A stretch of DNA of 36,305 nt from Streptomyces novaecaesareae (GCF_000716875.1 NZ_JNWQ01000067.1:1-36305); one strand, 5' to 3'. Positions 24,481 through 32,890 are shown, counted from the stretch's first letter. The notes: generated by a model not told the origin, from the sequence alone. Made by a program: numbers and translations.

Positions 24481-26673
24481 ATGTTCCACCGACTAGGACA
24501 CCTTGTCGTCCGTCGAGCCTGGTGGGTGATCGGCGCGTGGCTGATCGCCGCGGTCGCGATCATCGGGTCCGCTCCCGCGCTCACCGCCAGCACCGACCAG
24601 GCGGACTTCCTGCCCAAGCACTACGAGTCCATCCAGGCCGCGCAGCTGCAGCAGAGGGCCTTCCCGTCCGACAAGTCGCCGTCCGCGCTGCTGCTCTTCG
24701 AGCGCACCGACGGGGGCGCGCTGGACGCGAACGACCAGGCCGCCATGGACAAGATCACCCAGGGCCTGGCCGACAAGAACATCCCGCTGGTCGAGCAGGT
24801 CCTCCCGGTGTCCGAGAAGATGCACTCGTACTCCGCGGACCACAAGTACGCGATGGCGCTGGTCGCCATCGACAAGACCAAGAGGCAGTCGAACGAGTAC
24901 ACCGACGCAGCCAAGAAGCTTCGTGACGACGGCAAGGAACTCGCCGCCGGAACCAACCTGAAGTACCAGGTCGGCGGCGAGGCCGCGACCAACCTGGACC
25001 AGAAGGACTCCAGCAAGATGGCGGGCGTGCTGATCGGCCTCGGCACGGTCGTGATCATCCTGCTCACGCTCGGGATCATCTTCCGCAGCCCGCTCGTCGC
25101 GCTGCTGCCGGTCATCTCGGTGTTCATCTACTCGATGGTCGCCACTGGTCTCATCGGCTTCGCGAGCGACTGGTTCGGCCTCAAGGCCGACAGCTCGATG
25201 TCGCAGATCCTCACCGTCGTGCTCTTCGGCGTCGGCACCGACTACTTCCTGTTCCTGATGTTCCGCTACCGCGAGCGGCTGCGGGCCGGGGAGAACCGCA
25301 AGGAGGCCGTGGCCAACGCGGTCGGCCGGGTCGGCGAGGCCATCACCTCCGCCGCCGGCGCCGTCGTGGTCGCCTTCGCCGTGCTCGTCCTGTCCAGCCT
25401 CGGAATGTTCAAGGCGCTCGGCCCGGCGCTGGCCATCGCCGTCGCCGTCACCGCGATCGCCTCGGTCACCCTGGTGCCCGCGATCCTGTGCCTGATCCCC
25501 GAGAAGGTCCTGTTCTGGCCCTCCAAGGCCTGGCAGCGCGAGCCCTCGAACGCCCGCTTCGCCGCCATCGGCCGCAGTGTGGGCCGCCGCCCGGCCGTCG
25601 CCGCCCTGGTCTCCGGCCTGGTGATGGTCGGCCTCGCGCTCGCCGCGCTCGGCTACAAGGGCACCTTCGACATGGCCGGCAGTTCCATGCCGAAGACCGC
25701 GGAGTCGATGGTCGTCCAGGATGCGATGATCAAGGCCTACTCGGCCGGCGCCGCCGACCCCGCCCACGTCCTCGTCACCAGCGAGAACGGCAACAAGATC
25801 GACCTCGCCGCCCTCCAGGGCTACGTGAACGACCTCGGCAAGGTCGACGGCGTGGCCAGCGCCGCGATGCCGAACCCGGAGCGCGGCGTCAGCAAGGACG
25901 GCTCGACCGTCGACGTCACGGTCGTGCTGAAGGACGAGTCGACCACCAACAAGGCCATCGACACCATCGGCAAGGTCCGCACCGTCGCCCACAACCAGGC
26001 GCCCGCCGGTACCAAGGTCTACGTCTCCGGCACCACCTCCGTGCTGAAGGACATCAACACGGCGATGGCCCACGACTACAGCCTGGTCTTCCCGATCGCC
26101 GCCGTGCTGATCATGATCATCCTCGGTCTGCTGCTCCGCAGCGTGGTCGCCCCGTGGTATCTGATGGCCTCGGTCGGCCTCGGCTTCGGCGCCACCCTCG
26201 GTGCCACCACCCTGGTGTTCCAGAACATCAAGGGCGAGGCCGGTCTGATGTTCATGCTGCCGATTCTGATCTACCTGTTCGTGGTCGCGATCGGCACCGA
26301 CTACAACATCCTGATGATCGCCCGTCTGCGCGAGGAGGCCCGCGAGGGCCGCGACCCCCGTGAGGCGGCCAGCCAGGCCATCCGCCACGGCGGTCCGACG
26401 GTGGCCGCGGCCGGGTTCATCCTGGCCGCGACCTTCGGCACCATGCTGCTGGCCGGCAACACGATGATGAGCGAGATGGGCTTCTCGATCGCCATCGGCA
26501 TCATCATCGCGGCCTTCGTGATGGCGATGTTCTTCACCCCCGCGCTCACCGCGCTGCTCGGCCACCGCGCCTGGTGGCCCGGCCACGCCGACGCCCCCGG
26601 CCACGGCCACGGCGGCGGCCCGGCCCCGCTGGCGGGTACGCACGGCGCGCCGGAGCCGGCCGGCCGGCACTGA
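24481..26673 (+). CDS. MMPL-family (RND) transporter
   Basis: Seen: 730 residues starting MFHRLGHLVVRRAWWVIGAWLIAAVAIIGSAPAL (first helix), then a periplasmic domain with STDQADFLPKHYESIQA, and helices with VVLFGVGTDYFLFLMFRYRERLRAGE, the GxxxDY motif in the first half, and VVAIGTDYNILMIARLREEA in the second. The C-terminus is a short His/Gly-rich tail. Known family: proton-coupled export of hydrophobic compounds. ATG 24481 is chosen because GGAGG lies 9 nt upstream; ATG 24460 is in frame with a weaker site. A hairpin terminator follows. The two MMPLs differ in sequence and are not a recent duplication. Confidence 0.93.
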   Translation: MFHRLGHLVVRRAWWVIGAWLIAAVAIIGSAPALTASTDQADFLPKHYESIQAAQLQQRAFPSDKSPSALLLFERTDGGALDANDQAAMDKITQGLADKNIPLVEQVLPVSEKMHSYSADHKYAMALVAIDKTKRQSNEYTDAAKKLRDDGKELAAGTNLKYQVGGEAATNLDQKDSSKMAGVLIGLGTVVIILLTLGIIFRSPLVALLPVISVFIYSMVATGLIGFASDWFGLKADSSMSQILTVVLFGVGTDYFLFLMFRYRERLRAGENRKEAVANAVGRVGEAITSAAGAVVVAFAVLVLSSLGMFKALGPALAIAVAVTAIASVTLVPAILCLIPEKVLFWPSKAWQREPSNARFAAIGRSVGRRPAVAALVSGLVMVGLALAALGYKGTFDMAGSSMPKTAESMVVQDAMIKAYSAGAADPAHVLVTSENGNKIDLAALQGYVNDLGKVDGVASAAMPNPERGVSKDGSTVDVTVVLKDESTTNKAIDTIGKVRTVAHNQAPAGTKVYVSGTTSVLKDINTAMAHDYSLVFPIAAVLIMIILGLLLRSVVAPWYLMASVGLGFGATLGATTLVFQNIKGEAGLMFMLPILIYLFVVAIGTDYNILMIARLREEAREGRDPREAASQAIRHGGPTVAAAGFILAATFGTMLLAGNTMMSEMGFSIAIGIIIAAFVMAMFFTPALTALLGHRAWWPGHADAPGHGHGGGPAPLAGTHGAPEPAGRH

Positions 26674-26687
26674 CGGACCGCTCGTGA

Positions 26688-26727
26688 GGGCAGGCGGCGT
26701 CCCGCTTCGGCGGGACGCCGCCTGCCC
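26688..26727 (+). terminator. Strong intrinsic-type terminator after the second MMPL gene
   Basis: A perfect 18-bp stem (starting GGGCAGGCGGCGTCCCGC) closed by a TTCG tetraloop is followed by CTTCTCC. Confidence 0.9.
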
Positions 26728-26795
26728 CTTCTCCAGGGGCGCCAAACGTGATCTGTTCAGCCTAAAAACGCCGGTCGCCCGGGGTGTCGGCGTGC

Positions 26796-26801
26796 TACAG
26801 T
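26796..26801 (+). promoter_or_regulatory. Candidate -10 box of the cold-shock gene
   Basis: TACAGT fits the TANNNT actinobacterial -10. No clear -35 is seen. Transcription from about 26808 would give a leader of about 160 nt before the csp start. Confidence 0.5.
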
Positions 26802-26826
26802 CGACTCAGTTGCAGTTTTGGTTCCC

Positions 26827-26958
26827 ATGAACGTGTATGTGCGCCTGCTGGTTCCAACCAACAGGCGCATTTGTTTTGTCCGGTGTTTCAGTCTCCGGAT
26901 GGGGATCGCGGCTACTTGGGGATTCACGAGGTGTGGATCCCTGATGCCCCAGTTTTAG
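26827..26958 (+). CDS. Candidate 43-residue leader ORF in the csp 5' region (doubtful)
   Basis: ATG 26827 opens a frame starting [18 protein letters not shown] that ends at TAG 26956-26958. The stop abuts the csp Shine-Dalgarno AGGAGA (26959-26964), so termination there would place ribosomes at the csp start. The codons cross the attenuator hairpin. There is no SD for this ORF and codon use is not typical, so it may be chance. Confidence 0.25.
   Translation: MNVYVRLLVPTNRRICFVRCFSLRMGIAATWGFTRCGSLMPQF
26841..26880 (+). terminator. Attenuator-like hairpin in the csp leader
   Basis: GCGCCTGCTGG (26841-26851) pairs with CCAACAGGCGC (26858-26868), one mismatch, loop TTCCAA, followed by a T-rich run (TTTGTTTTGT, about 26871-26880). 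In such GC-rich DNA a stem with a T tract is notable. It lies between the likely promoter and the csp gene, so it could act as an attenuator or temperature-responsive leader. Confidence 0.65.
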
Positions 26959-26969
26959 AGGAGACGGTT

Positions 26970-27176
26970 ATGGCTACCGGCACCGTGAAGTGGTTCAACA
27001 GCGAAAAGGGCTTCGGCTTCATCGAGCAGGATGGCGGCGGCGCCGACGTCTTCGCCCACTACTCGAACATCCAGGCCCAGGGCTTCCGTGAGCTGTTCGA
27101 GGGCCAGAAGGTCGAGTTCGACGTCACCCAGGGCCAGAAGGGCCCGCAGGCCGAGAACATCCAGATCATCGGCTGA
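26970..27176 (+). CDS. Cold-shock protein (CspA family)
   Basis: Seen: 68 residues, [18 protein letters not shown] with RNP1 (KGFGFI), RNP2-type VFAHYS and ...[19 protein letters not shown], the complete single cold-shock domain. Known family: binds single-stranded RNA/DNA and acts as an RNA chaperone. ATG 26970 has GAGGAGA at good spacing; a longer in-frame reading upstream (from 26784) is not plausible since the family has no such extension. The leader has a hairpin with T tract, suggesting regulation at the RNA level. A DEAD-box helicase follows after a strong terminator. Confidence 0.96.
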   Translation: MATGTVKWFNSEKGFGFIEQDGGGADVFAHYSNIQAQGFRELFEGQKVEFDVTQGQKGPQAENIQIIG

Positions 27177-27195
27177 CGTCAGCCTCCACGCTGAC

Positions 27196-27246
27196 TCGCG
27201 ATAATCGCGAAGCGGGGGCCCGCACCGCACGGTGCGGGCCCCCGCT
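27196..27246 (+). terminator. Dyad and strong terminator after the csp gene
   Basis: TCGCGATAATCGCGA (27196-27210) is a perfect 7-bp dyad around one base. Directly next comes a 16-bp perfect stem (AGCGGGGGCCCGCACC with its complement, 27211-27246, loop GCAC). The second is a classical strong terminator; the first could be a binding site for the downstream gene. Confidence 0.85.
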
Positions 27247-27334
27247 CATGCCGCCGTACGGCCGGGGCGGCGCATTCGACTCCGACGGCCGACCAGTCCG
27301 CGACGCGGGCTGCCGACCGACGCATGGAGATCAC

Positions 27335-29014
27335 GTGACCACCCCTGCCCGCACGCCGCGCGACCGCGGCCCCCGCACCACCGACCAGACCCGCCGCGCC
27401 GCCGGCGGCGGTGCCCCGCGCAAGCCGCGCGGCCGCTCCGGCGCCCCCAAGCAGGCCCGCACCGCCGTGCCCGAGGCCGCCGAGTTCACCGTGGTCCAGG
27501 CCACCCCCTCGCGGCCCCCGGCGGCCACCTTCGCCGAGCTGGAGCTCCCCAAGGGGATCCTCTCCGCCCTCGGCCGCCAGGGCGTCACCGAGCCCTTCCC
27601 GATCCAGGGCGCCACGCTGCCCGACTCGATCGCCGGGCGCGACGTGCTCGGCCGGGGCCGCACCGGCTCCGGCAAGACCCTGGCCTTCGGCCTGCCGCTG
27701 CTCGCCCGTACCGCCGGGAAGCGCGCCGTCGCCCGGTACCCGCTGGCGCTCGTCCTGGTGCCCACCCGCGAGCTGGCCCAGCAGGTCACCGAGGCGCTCA
27801 CCCCGTACGCGACCGCCGTCAACCTGCGGATCACCACCGTCGTCGGCGGCATGTCGATCAACAAGCAGGCCAACGCCGTCCGCCGCGGCACCGAGGTCCT
27901 GGTCGCCACCCCGGGCCGGCTGGACGACCTGATCGGGCGCGGCGACGTCAACCTCTCCGACGTGGCCATCACGGTCCTGGACGAGGCCGACCAGATGGCC
28001 GACATGGGCTTCCTGCCGCAGGTCACCAAGCTGCTGGAGCAGGTCGCCGAGGGCGGGCAGCGGATGCTGTTCTCCGCCACCCTGGACCGCAACGTCGACC
28101 GGCTGGTCAAGCGCTTCCTCAACGACCCGGTGACCCACTCGGTCGACCCCTCGGCCGGCGCGGTCACCACCATGGACCACCACGTCCTCCAGCTCGAACC
28201 GGCCGACAAGGCCTCCGCCGCCGCGCACATCGCCTCCCGCGACGGCCGCGTGATCATGTTCGTGCACACCAAGCACGGCGCCGACCGGCTCGCCAAGCAG
28301 CTGCTCGCCAACGGCGTGAAGGCCGCCGCCCTGCACGGCGGCAAGTCCCAGCCGCAGCGCAACCGGGTCCTCGACCAGTTCCGCGACGGCCACGTCAGCG
28401 CGCTGATCGCCACCAACGTCGCCGCGCGCGGCATCCACATCGACGGCCTCGACCTCGTCGTCAACGTCGACCCGCCCGTCGACCACAAGGACTACCTGCA
28501 CCGCGGCGGCCGCACCGCCCGGGCCGGCGAGTCCGGTACGGTCGTCACCTTCGTGCTGCCCGAGCAGCGCCGCGAGGTCAACCGGCTGATGACGGTGGCC
28601 GGCATCCGCCCGACCGTCACCAAGATCCGCCCCGGCGACGCCGACCTGGCCCGGATCACCGGCGCCCGCACGCCGAGCGGCGTCCCGGTCACCCTGGCCG
28701 TACCGGTGGCCCAGGCGGCCGCGGCGGCCGGTACGACCGGTTCGGCGGATTCGACGTCGGGCGGGCGCGGTGGCGCCAAGGCCGGTGCCCCGCGCCGCCG
28801 CTCCGGCAAGCGCTCCGGGCTGCCCACCGACGTCGACATGAACGGCAACCCGCGCCGCCCCCGCCCCAAGCAGCGGATGGGCGCCGCCGCCCAGGGCGAG
28901 CGCCCGCAGGCGGCCGGCTTCATCGGCCGCTCCTCCGGCCGCGCCAAGCCCGGCAGCGGCTCCAAGACCGGCGGCAACTACGGGACCGGGCGCCAGCGCC
29001 GCTCGTTCGACTGA
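27335..29014 (+). CDS. DEAD-box ATP-dependent RNA helicase
   Basis: Seen: 559 residues with all core motifs: Q motif FPIQ (88-91), Walker A GRTGSGKT (108-115), PTRELAQQ (143-150), TPGR, DEAD (216-219), SAT (247-249), and HRGGRTARAGESG (from 389). Both N- and C-terminal extensions are basic and low-complexity (GAPRRRSGKRSG..., ...GTGRQRRSFD), typical of RNA-binding tails. Known role: ATP-driven unwinding of short RNA duplexes in ribosome assembly, decay or cold adaptation. GTG 27335 has GGAGA 4-5 nt upstream; the reading further upstream overlaps the csp terminator. It lies 158 bp after the cold-shock gene, fitting a joint function in RNA structure at low temperature. Confidence 0.95.
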   Translation: MTTPARTPRDRGPRTTDQTRRAAGGGAPRKPRGRSGAPKQARTAVPEAAEFTVVQATPSRPPAATFAELELPKGILSALGRQGVTEPFPIQGATLPDSIAGRDVLGRGRTGSGKTLAFGLPLLARTAGKRAVARYPLALVLVPTRELAQQVTEALTPYATAVNLRITTVVGGMSINKQANAVRRGTEVLVATPGRLDDLIGRGDVNLSDVAITVLDEADQMADMGFLPQVTKLLEQVAEGGQRMLFSATLDRNVDRLVKRFLNDPVTHSVDPSAGAVTTMDHHVLQLEPADKASAAAHIASRDGRVIMFVHTKHGADRLAKQLLANGVKAAALHGGKSQPQRNRVLDQFRDGHVSALIATNVAARGIHIDGLDLVVNVDPPVDHKDYLHRGGRTARAGESGTVVTFVLPEQRREVNRLMTVAGIRPTVTKIRPGDADLARITGARTPSGVPVTLAVPVAQAAAAAGTTGSADSTSGGRGGAKAGAPRRRSGKRSGLPTDVDMNGNPRRPRPKQRMGAAAQGERPQAAGFIGRSSGRAKPGSGSKTGGNYGTGRQRRSFD

Positions 29015-29030
29015 CCGACCGCGCTCCTGC

Positions 29031-29077
29031 GCACGCGCCCCGGGCCCCCTCACCGCGAGGGGGCCCGGGGCGCGTGC
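29031..29077. terminator. Bidirectional terminator between convergent genes
   Basis: A perfect 21-bp stem (29031-29051 with 29057-29077) and a 5-base loop lie between the helicase stop (29014) and the regulator stop (29082). Confidence 0.92.
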
Positions 29078-29081
29078 CGTC

Positions 29082-29954
29082 TCAGACCACCGCCGCCGCA
29101 GTAGCGGTAGGGGAAGGGGCCAGGCGGCGCAGCCGGTCCTCCGTCTCCGCGTCGCGCGGCGACATCACGATCAGCTGCAGCCCCTCGTCGGCCAGCAGCA
29201 CGTGCTGGTCGATCCGCAGCACGCCCACCACCTCGTGGCGGATCAGCTTCTCGGCACCCGAACGCTCGGCCACCTGGTGCTCGTCCAGCCAGCGGTGCGC
29301 CTCCGGGTACTCGCCGCGCACCTGCCGGATCATCCGGGCCAGCCGGCGCCCGACCGCCGTCGCCTCCCCGCCGCGCTCCGCGTAGGCGGAGCGCAACTGC
29401 GCCAGGAAACGGCGGGCGTGCTCCTCCCAGTGCTCGACCCGGGCCCGGTGCACCGGGTTGCCGAACACCACCCACGCCAGGTTGCACTCCTGCGGCGGCC
29501 GGCCGGTCAGGCCGAACAGCGCGTCCGCGCCCGGATTCCAGGCACGGATGTCCCAGTTGGCGTCCATCACGAACGACGGCGCCGGCCACTGCGCGTGCAT
29601 CAGCCGCAGCAGCGGCACCGGGACGTCCCCCGGCGCGGCCACCTCGCCGTCCAGCGGATGGCTGCCGGCCAGCCGGAACAGGTACGCCGTCTCCGCGCGG
29701 TCCAGCCGCAGGGTCCGCGCCAGGCTCGCCAGCACCTCCGGGGACGGGTGGATGTCCCGCCCCTGCTCCAGCCACGTGTACCAGGTCACCCCCACGCCGG
29801 CCAGCAGCGCCAGCTCCTCCCGCCGCAGCCCCGGCGTGCGCCGCCGCACCCCCGGCGCCAGCCCGACGTCCTGTGGCGTCAGCCGCGCCCGGCGGCTGCG
29901 CAGGAAACTCGACAGCGCCGTCCGGCGCTCCTGGGCGTCCTCCACCTCGACCAT
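29082..29954 (-). CDS. Helix-turn-helix regulator with MmyB-like ligand-binding domain
   Basis: Seen: 290 residues. N-terminal HTH TPGLRREELALLAGVGVTWYTWLEQGRDIHPSPEVLASLARTL, then a PAS-like MmyB domain with PSFVMDANWDIRAWNPGADALFG and NLAWVVFGNP. Known family: actinobacterial one-component regulators, often divergent from and controlling a neighbouring gene; MmyB domains are thought to bind fatty-acid-like ligands. ATG 29954 is supported by AGGGAGGA 9 nt upstream. A perfect dyad (29970-29988) lies just upstream, and the divergent gene encodes a secreted beta-propeller protein, its probable target (inference). Confidence 0.9.
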   Translation of the reverse strand: MVEVEDAQERRTALSSFLRSRRARLTPQDVGLAPGVRRRTPGLRREELALLAGVGVTWYTWLEQGRDIHPSPEVLASLARTLRLDRAETAYLFRLAGSHPLDGEVAAPGDVPVPLLRLMHAQWPAPSFVMDANWDIRAWNPGADALFGLTGRPPQECNLAWVVFGNPVHRARVEHWEEHARRFLAQLRSAYAERGGEATAVGRRLARMIRQVRGEYPEAHRWLDEHQVAERSGAEKLIRHEVVGVLRIDQHVLLADEGLQLIVMSPRDAETEDRLRRLAPSPTATAAAVV

Positions 29955-29969
29955 CTCCCCCCGTCCTCC

Positions 29970-29988
29970 CTGGTAGTCGAACTACCAG
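29970..29988. promoter_or_regulatory. Perfect dyad, probable operator of the MmyB-like regulator
   Basis: CTGGTAGT-CGA-ACTACCAG is a perfect 8-bp inverted repeat with a 3-bp centre, 16 bp upstream of the regulator start and about 80 bp upstream of the divergent SMP-30-like gene. Confidence 0.7.
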
Positions 29989-30068
29989 TATTCCCACGCA
30001 CTGCTGCGGACCGCCCGGCCGCGCGAGGCTTGATCACGTCAACGGACCGCACGCGCAAGGGAATCCCG

Positions 30069-31103
30069 ATGAGCCCGATGAGCTCGATGAGCAACCGTCA
30101 GCACCGTACTCTCCGCCGCGCCCTGGTCGCCGCCGCGGCCACCGCCCTGCTCGGCACGGCCGCGACCCTGCCCGCCGCGGCCGCCGCCGACCGGCCCGCC
30201 CCGGCCGTCGTCACCGGCCACGCACCCACCCTGGTGCCCGAGTCGGGCGTCTGGGACGCCGCCCACCACCGCTTCCTGCTCGGCTCGCTGCGGCACGGCA
30301 CCGTCTCCGCCGTCGGCACCGACGGCAGCGTCCGCACTCTGGTGGACGACCCCGGCACGCTGACCGAGATCGCCGGCCTGCGGATCGACCCGCTCCGCCA
30401 CCGCATCCTGGTCACCAACCTCGACAACGGCATCGGCGAGCGCAGCGGCGCGGCCACCCTGGGCAGGCTCGCCGGGATCGGCGCCTACGACCTGGACACC
30501 GGCCGCCGCCTCTTCTACACCGACCTCGCCGCCGTCGCCGCCGACGGCGGGAACCACCTCGCCAACGACATCGCGCTCGGCCCCGACGGCACCGCGTACG
30601 TCACGGACTCCTTCGCCCCGGTCGTCTACCGGGTCGCGCCCGACGGCACCGCCTCCGTCCTGCTGCGCGACCAGCGCCTCGCCGCCGCCCCCGGCTCGTA
30701 CGGCCTCAACGGCATCGTCTACCGGGAGGGCCGGCTGGTCCTCGGCAAGTGGGACGACGGCACCCTCTGGCAGGTCCCGCTGAGGAACCCGGCCGCCCTG
30801 CGGCGCGTCGAGGTGAGCGGCGGCGAGGCCCTGCTCCACCTGGACGGCCTGCTCGGCCGCCCGGACGGCTCCATCGCGGGCGTCACCAACGCCTTCTTCG
30901 GCTCCGGCCGCGACGCCGAGGTCGAACTGCGCTCCGACGACCACTGGCGCACCGCCCGCCTCACCGCCGTCCGCCCCTCCGCCGACGCCACCCCCACCGC
31001 CCCCGTGGCCGGCCCGGCCGGCAGCCTCTACCAGCTCTCCGGCGGCCTGGCCGCCGCCAACTCCGGCCACCCGACGGACACCTTCACCCTGCGACGGATC
31101 TGA
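30069..31103 (+). CDS. Secreted SMP-30/gluconolactonase-like beta-propeller protein
   Basis: Seen: 344 residues. A signal peptide (TLRRALVAAAATALLGTAATLPAAA, cleavage near residue 40) is followed by propeller-type repeats: ESGVWDAAHHRFLLGSLRHGTVSAVGTDG, LRIDPLRHRILVTNLDNG, LANDIALGPDGTAYVTDSFAPVVYRVAPDG and YGLNGIVYREGRLVLGKW. ND and DG patterns recall the metal-site Asn/Asp of SMP-30, but a lactonase activity is not proven. Three ATGs (30069, 30078, 30087) follow each other in a 9-nt repeat; the first is supported by AAGGGAA upstream. Control by the divergent MmyB-like regulator is likely. Confidence 0.85.
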   Translation: MSPMSSMSNRQHRTLRRALVAAAATALLGTAATLPAAAAADRPAPAVVTGHAPTLVPESGVWDAAHHRFLLGSLRHGTVSAVGTDGSVRTLVDDPGTLTEIAGLRIDPLRHRILVTNLDNGIGERSGAATLGRLAGIGAYDLDTGRRLFYTDLAAVAADGGNHLANDIALGPDGTAYVTDSFAPVVYRVAPDGTASVLLRDQRLAAAPGSYGLNGIVYREGRLVLGKWDDGTLWQVPLRNPAALRRVEVSGGEALLHLDGLLGRPDGSIAGVTNAFFGSGRDAEVELRSDDHWRTARLTAVRPSADATPTAPVAGPAGSLYQLSGGLAAANSGHPTDTFTLRRI

Positions 31104-31119
31104 CCGGGCCTCCCGATAC

Positions 31120-31154
31120 GGCGGCGCATCCGGCCCCCCGCCGGATGCGCCGCC
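31120..31154. terminator. Terminator between convergent genes
   Basis: GGCGGCGCATCCGG (31120-31133) pairs perfectly with 31141-31154 across a 7-base loop, between the propeller-protein stop (31103) and the chelatase stop (31228). The rest of the 124-bp gap shows nothing else. Confidence 0.85.
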
Positions 31155-31227
31155 CGCGCTCCGGTGCCGCTCAGTGTGATCACGGCTGCGGTGGCCGAGT
31201 ACCAGCACCGCAAGGCCTCTTGACGGC

Positions 31228-31965
31228 TCAGGCCGTGAGGGCCGGGACGGCCTGCACCGTGCGGCGGGCCTCGTCGTGGCGCTGGAGGAGGAGGGCGGCG
31301 AGTTCGGGGGCGGGGCCGAGGACGTCGGCCACGAGGTCGGCTCCGTCGGCTGCGGCCGCGATGCGGTCCGGGAGGAGGCCCGGGGCCAGCAGGTAGGGGG
31401 CGACGGCCGTGAGCTCGGCGCCGGCGGCGCGCAGGGCGGCGAGGGCGTCGGGGACGCGGGGGCCGGCGGCGGAGGCGTACGCGACCTCGACGGCGGCCCA
31501 GCCGCGGGTGCGGCGCCACTCGGCGGCCACCGCGTGGGTCGCCGTGTCGGCGGCCGGGTCGGAGGAGCCGGCGGCGGCGAGCACGACCCCGGTACGGGCA
31601 CGGACGGCGGGGGAGGCGACGTCCAGGCCGGCCTCGGCGAGGCGCCGGTCCAGGGCGGCTAGCAGCAGGGGAGACGGACCGAGCACGTCCGCCACCGGCA
31701 GTCGGGAGCCGGCGGCGCGCAGGGCGGCGGGGATGTCGTGCTTGGCGTGGAACGCCCGGTTGAGCAGCAGTGGCACGGCCACCGCGTCGGCCGTGCCGGC
31801 CAGCCGTTCCGCCACCTGCGGGATCCGCGGTGCGCAGTGGTCCAGGTAGGCGGTGGCGACCTCGGTGCCGGGCCGCTGGGCCCGCACCTCCTCGACGAGG
31901 GCGGCCACGGTCGCGGCGTGGCGCGGGTCGCGGCTGCCGTGGGCGATGAGGAGGAGGGCGGGCAT
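31228..31965 (-). CDS. Sirohydrochlorin/CbiX-type chelatase
   Basis: Seen: 245 residues. MPALLLIAHGSRDPRHAATV contains His9, the metal-binding His of CbiX/SirB chelatases, and the second His group is NRAFHAKHDIP (His73, His76). The protein has two homologous halves as in longer CbiX forms, the second half being degenerate (GVVLAAAGSSDPAADTATH). Known reaction: insertion of Fe2+ or Co2+ into sirohydrochlorin. In a sulfur cluster the iron form, giving siroheme for sulfite reductase, is the better guess. It starts 10 bp after ssuC, whose stop overlaps its SD (GTGAGG). Confidence 0.88.
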   Translation of the reverse strand: MPALLLIAHGSRDPRHAATVAALVEEVRAQRPGTEVATAYLDHCAPRIPQVAERLAGTADAVAVPLLLNRAFHAKHDIPAALRAAGSRLPVADVLGPSPLLLAALDRRLAEAGLDVASPAVRARTGVVLAAAGSSDPAADTATHAVAAEWRRTRGWAAVEVAYASAAGPRVPDALAALRAAGAELTAVAPYLLAPGLLPDRIAAAADGADLVADVLGPAPELAALLLQRHDEARRTVQAVPALTA

Positions 31966-31975
31966 CAGCGGTGCC

Positions 31976-32890
31976 TCACTTGCCGGTGCCCAGCAGGCCG
32001 CGGTTGCGCAGTACCCGGCGCTCGACCGGGGTGAACACCAGCAGCTCGATGGCGATGCCGACGAACAGGATCAGGATGATGCCGAGCAGGACCCCGGACA
32101 TGTCGGAGAACTCGCGCTGGTCCTCCAGGAAGCGGCCCAGGCCGCGGCCGAGGTCGGGGGAGGAGGCGACGAGTTCGGCGGCCATCAGCGAGCGCCAGGA
32201 GAACGCCCACCCCTGCTTGAGGCCGGCGAGGTAGCCGGGCAGGGCGGCCGGGATCAGGACGTGCCGGGCGCCGGTCAGGCCGGTGGCGCCGATGGTGCGT
32301 CCGGCGCGCAGGAACAGCGGCGGCACCTGGTCGATGCCGGCCACCAGGCCGTTGGCGATCGACGGGACGGCGCCGAGCAGGATCACCGCGTACATCATCT
32401 GGTCGTTGATGCCGAGCCAGATGACCGCGGCCGGCACCCAGGCGACCGAGGGCAGCGACTGCAGGCCCTGCAGGACCGGCCCGATCGCGGTGCGCACCGG
32501 CCTGATCCGGGCGACCACCAGGCCGATGGGGGTGCCGATCACGACGGCGAGCAGGAAGCCGGACAGGCCGCGCCAGACGCTGGTCCAGATGATCGAGAAC
32601 AGCGTGCCCTGGTACCAGAGGTCCTGGGCGGAGTGCCAGACGTCCGCGGGGCTGGGCAGCTTGTACGAGGAGGTGAGGTGCAGGCTGTACGCGCCCTGCC
32701 ACAGCGCGAGCACCACGAGCACGCCGATCAGCGGCGGCAGCGCCTTCTTCCGCAGCGCCTCGCCGAGCGAGCCGCGGTGCGCGGTGACGCTGTCGAGTGC
32801 GTCCAGGCCCGCGCCGACCCCGGCGGTGTCCGTGGCGGCGGCGCCGGGGGCGGTCTTGTCGAGGACGGGGGTGGTGTCAGTGCTGGCCAT
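31976..32890 (-). CDS. ssuC: ABC transporter permease, sulfonate/nitrate/taurine type
   Basis: Seen: 304 residues with about six hydrophobic helices (LPPLIGVLVVLALWQGAYSL first), the SsuC/TauC signature LPSPADVWHSAQDLW, and the cytoplasmic loop LPGYLAGLKQGWAFSWRSLMAAELV before the last helices, the BPD_transp_1 EAA region. ATG 32890 lies inside the end of ssuB (14-bp overlap), so translation is coupled. Known role: membrane channel for organosulfonate uptake with SsuA and SsuB. An unusually long, polar N-terminal extension of about 50 residues precedes the first helix. Confidence 0.9.
   Translation of the reverse strand: MASTDTTPVLDKTAPGAAATDTAGVGAGLDALDSVTAHRGSLGEALRKKALPPLIGVLVVLALWQGAYSLHLTSSYKLPSPADVWHSAQDLWYQGTLFSIIWTSVWRGLSGFLLAVVIGTPIGLVVARIRPVRTAIGPVLQGLQSLPSVAWVPAAVIWLGINDQMMYAVILLGAVPSIANGLVAGIDQVPPLFLRAGRTIGATGLTGARHVLIPAALPGYLAGLKQGWAFSWRSLMAAELVASSPDLGRGLGRFLEDQREFSDMSGVLLGIILILFVGIAIELLVFTPVERRVLRNRGLLGTGK

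Noticed and set aside
26784..26969. N-terminal extension of the cold-shock protein
   Set aside because: In frame but unlike any cold-shock protein and it would span the attenuator hairpin; ATG 26970 has the SD.
27179..29053. Long minus-strand frame opposite the DEAD-box helicase
   Set aside because: Antisense to an unmistakable helicase; no motif or start signal.
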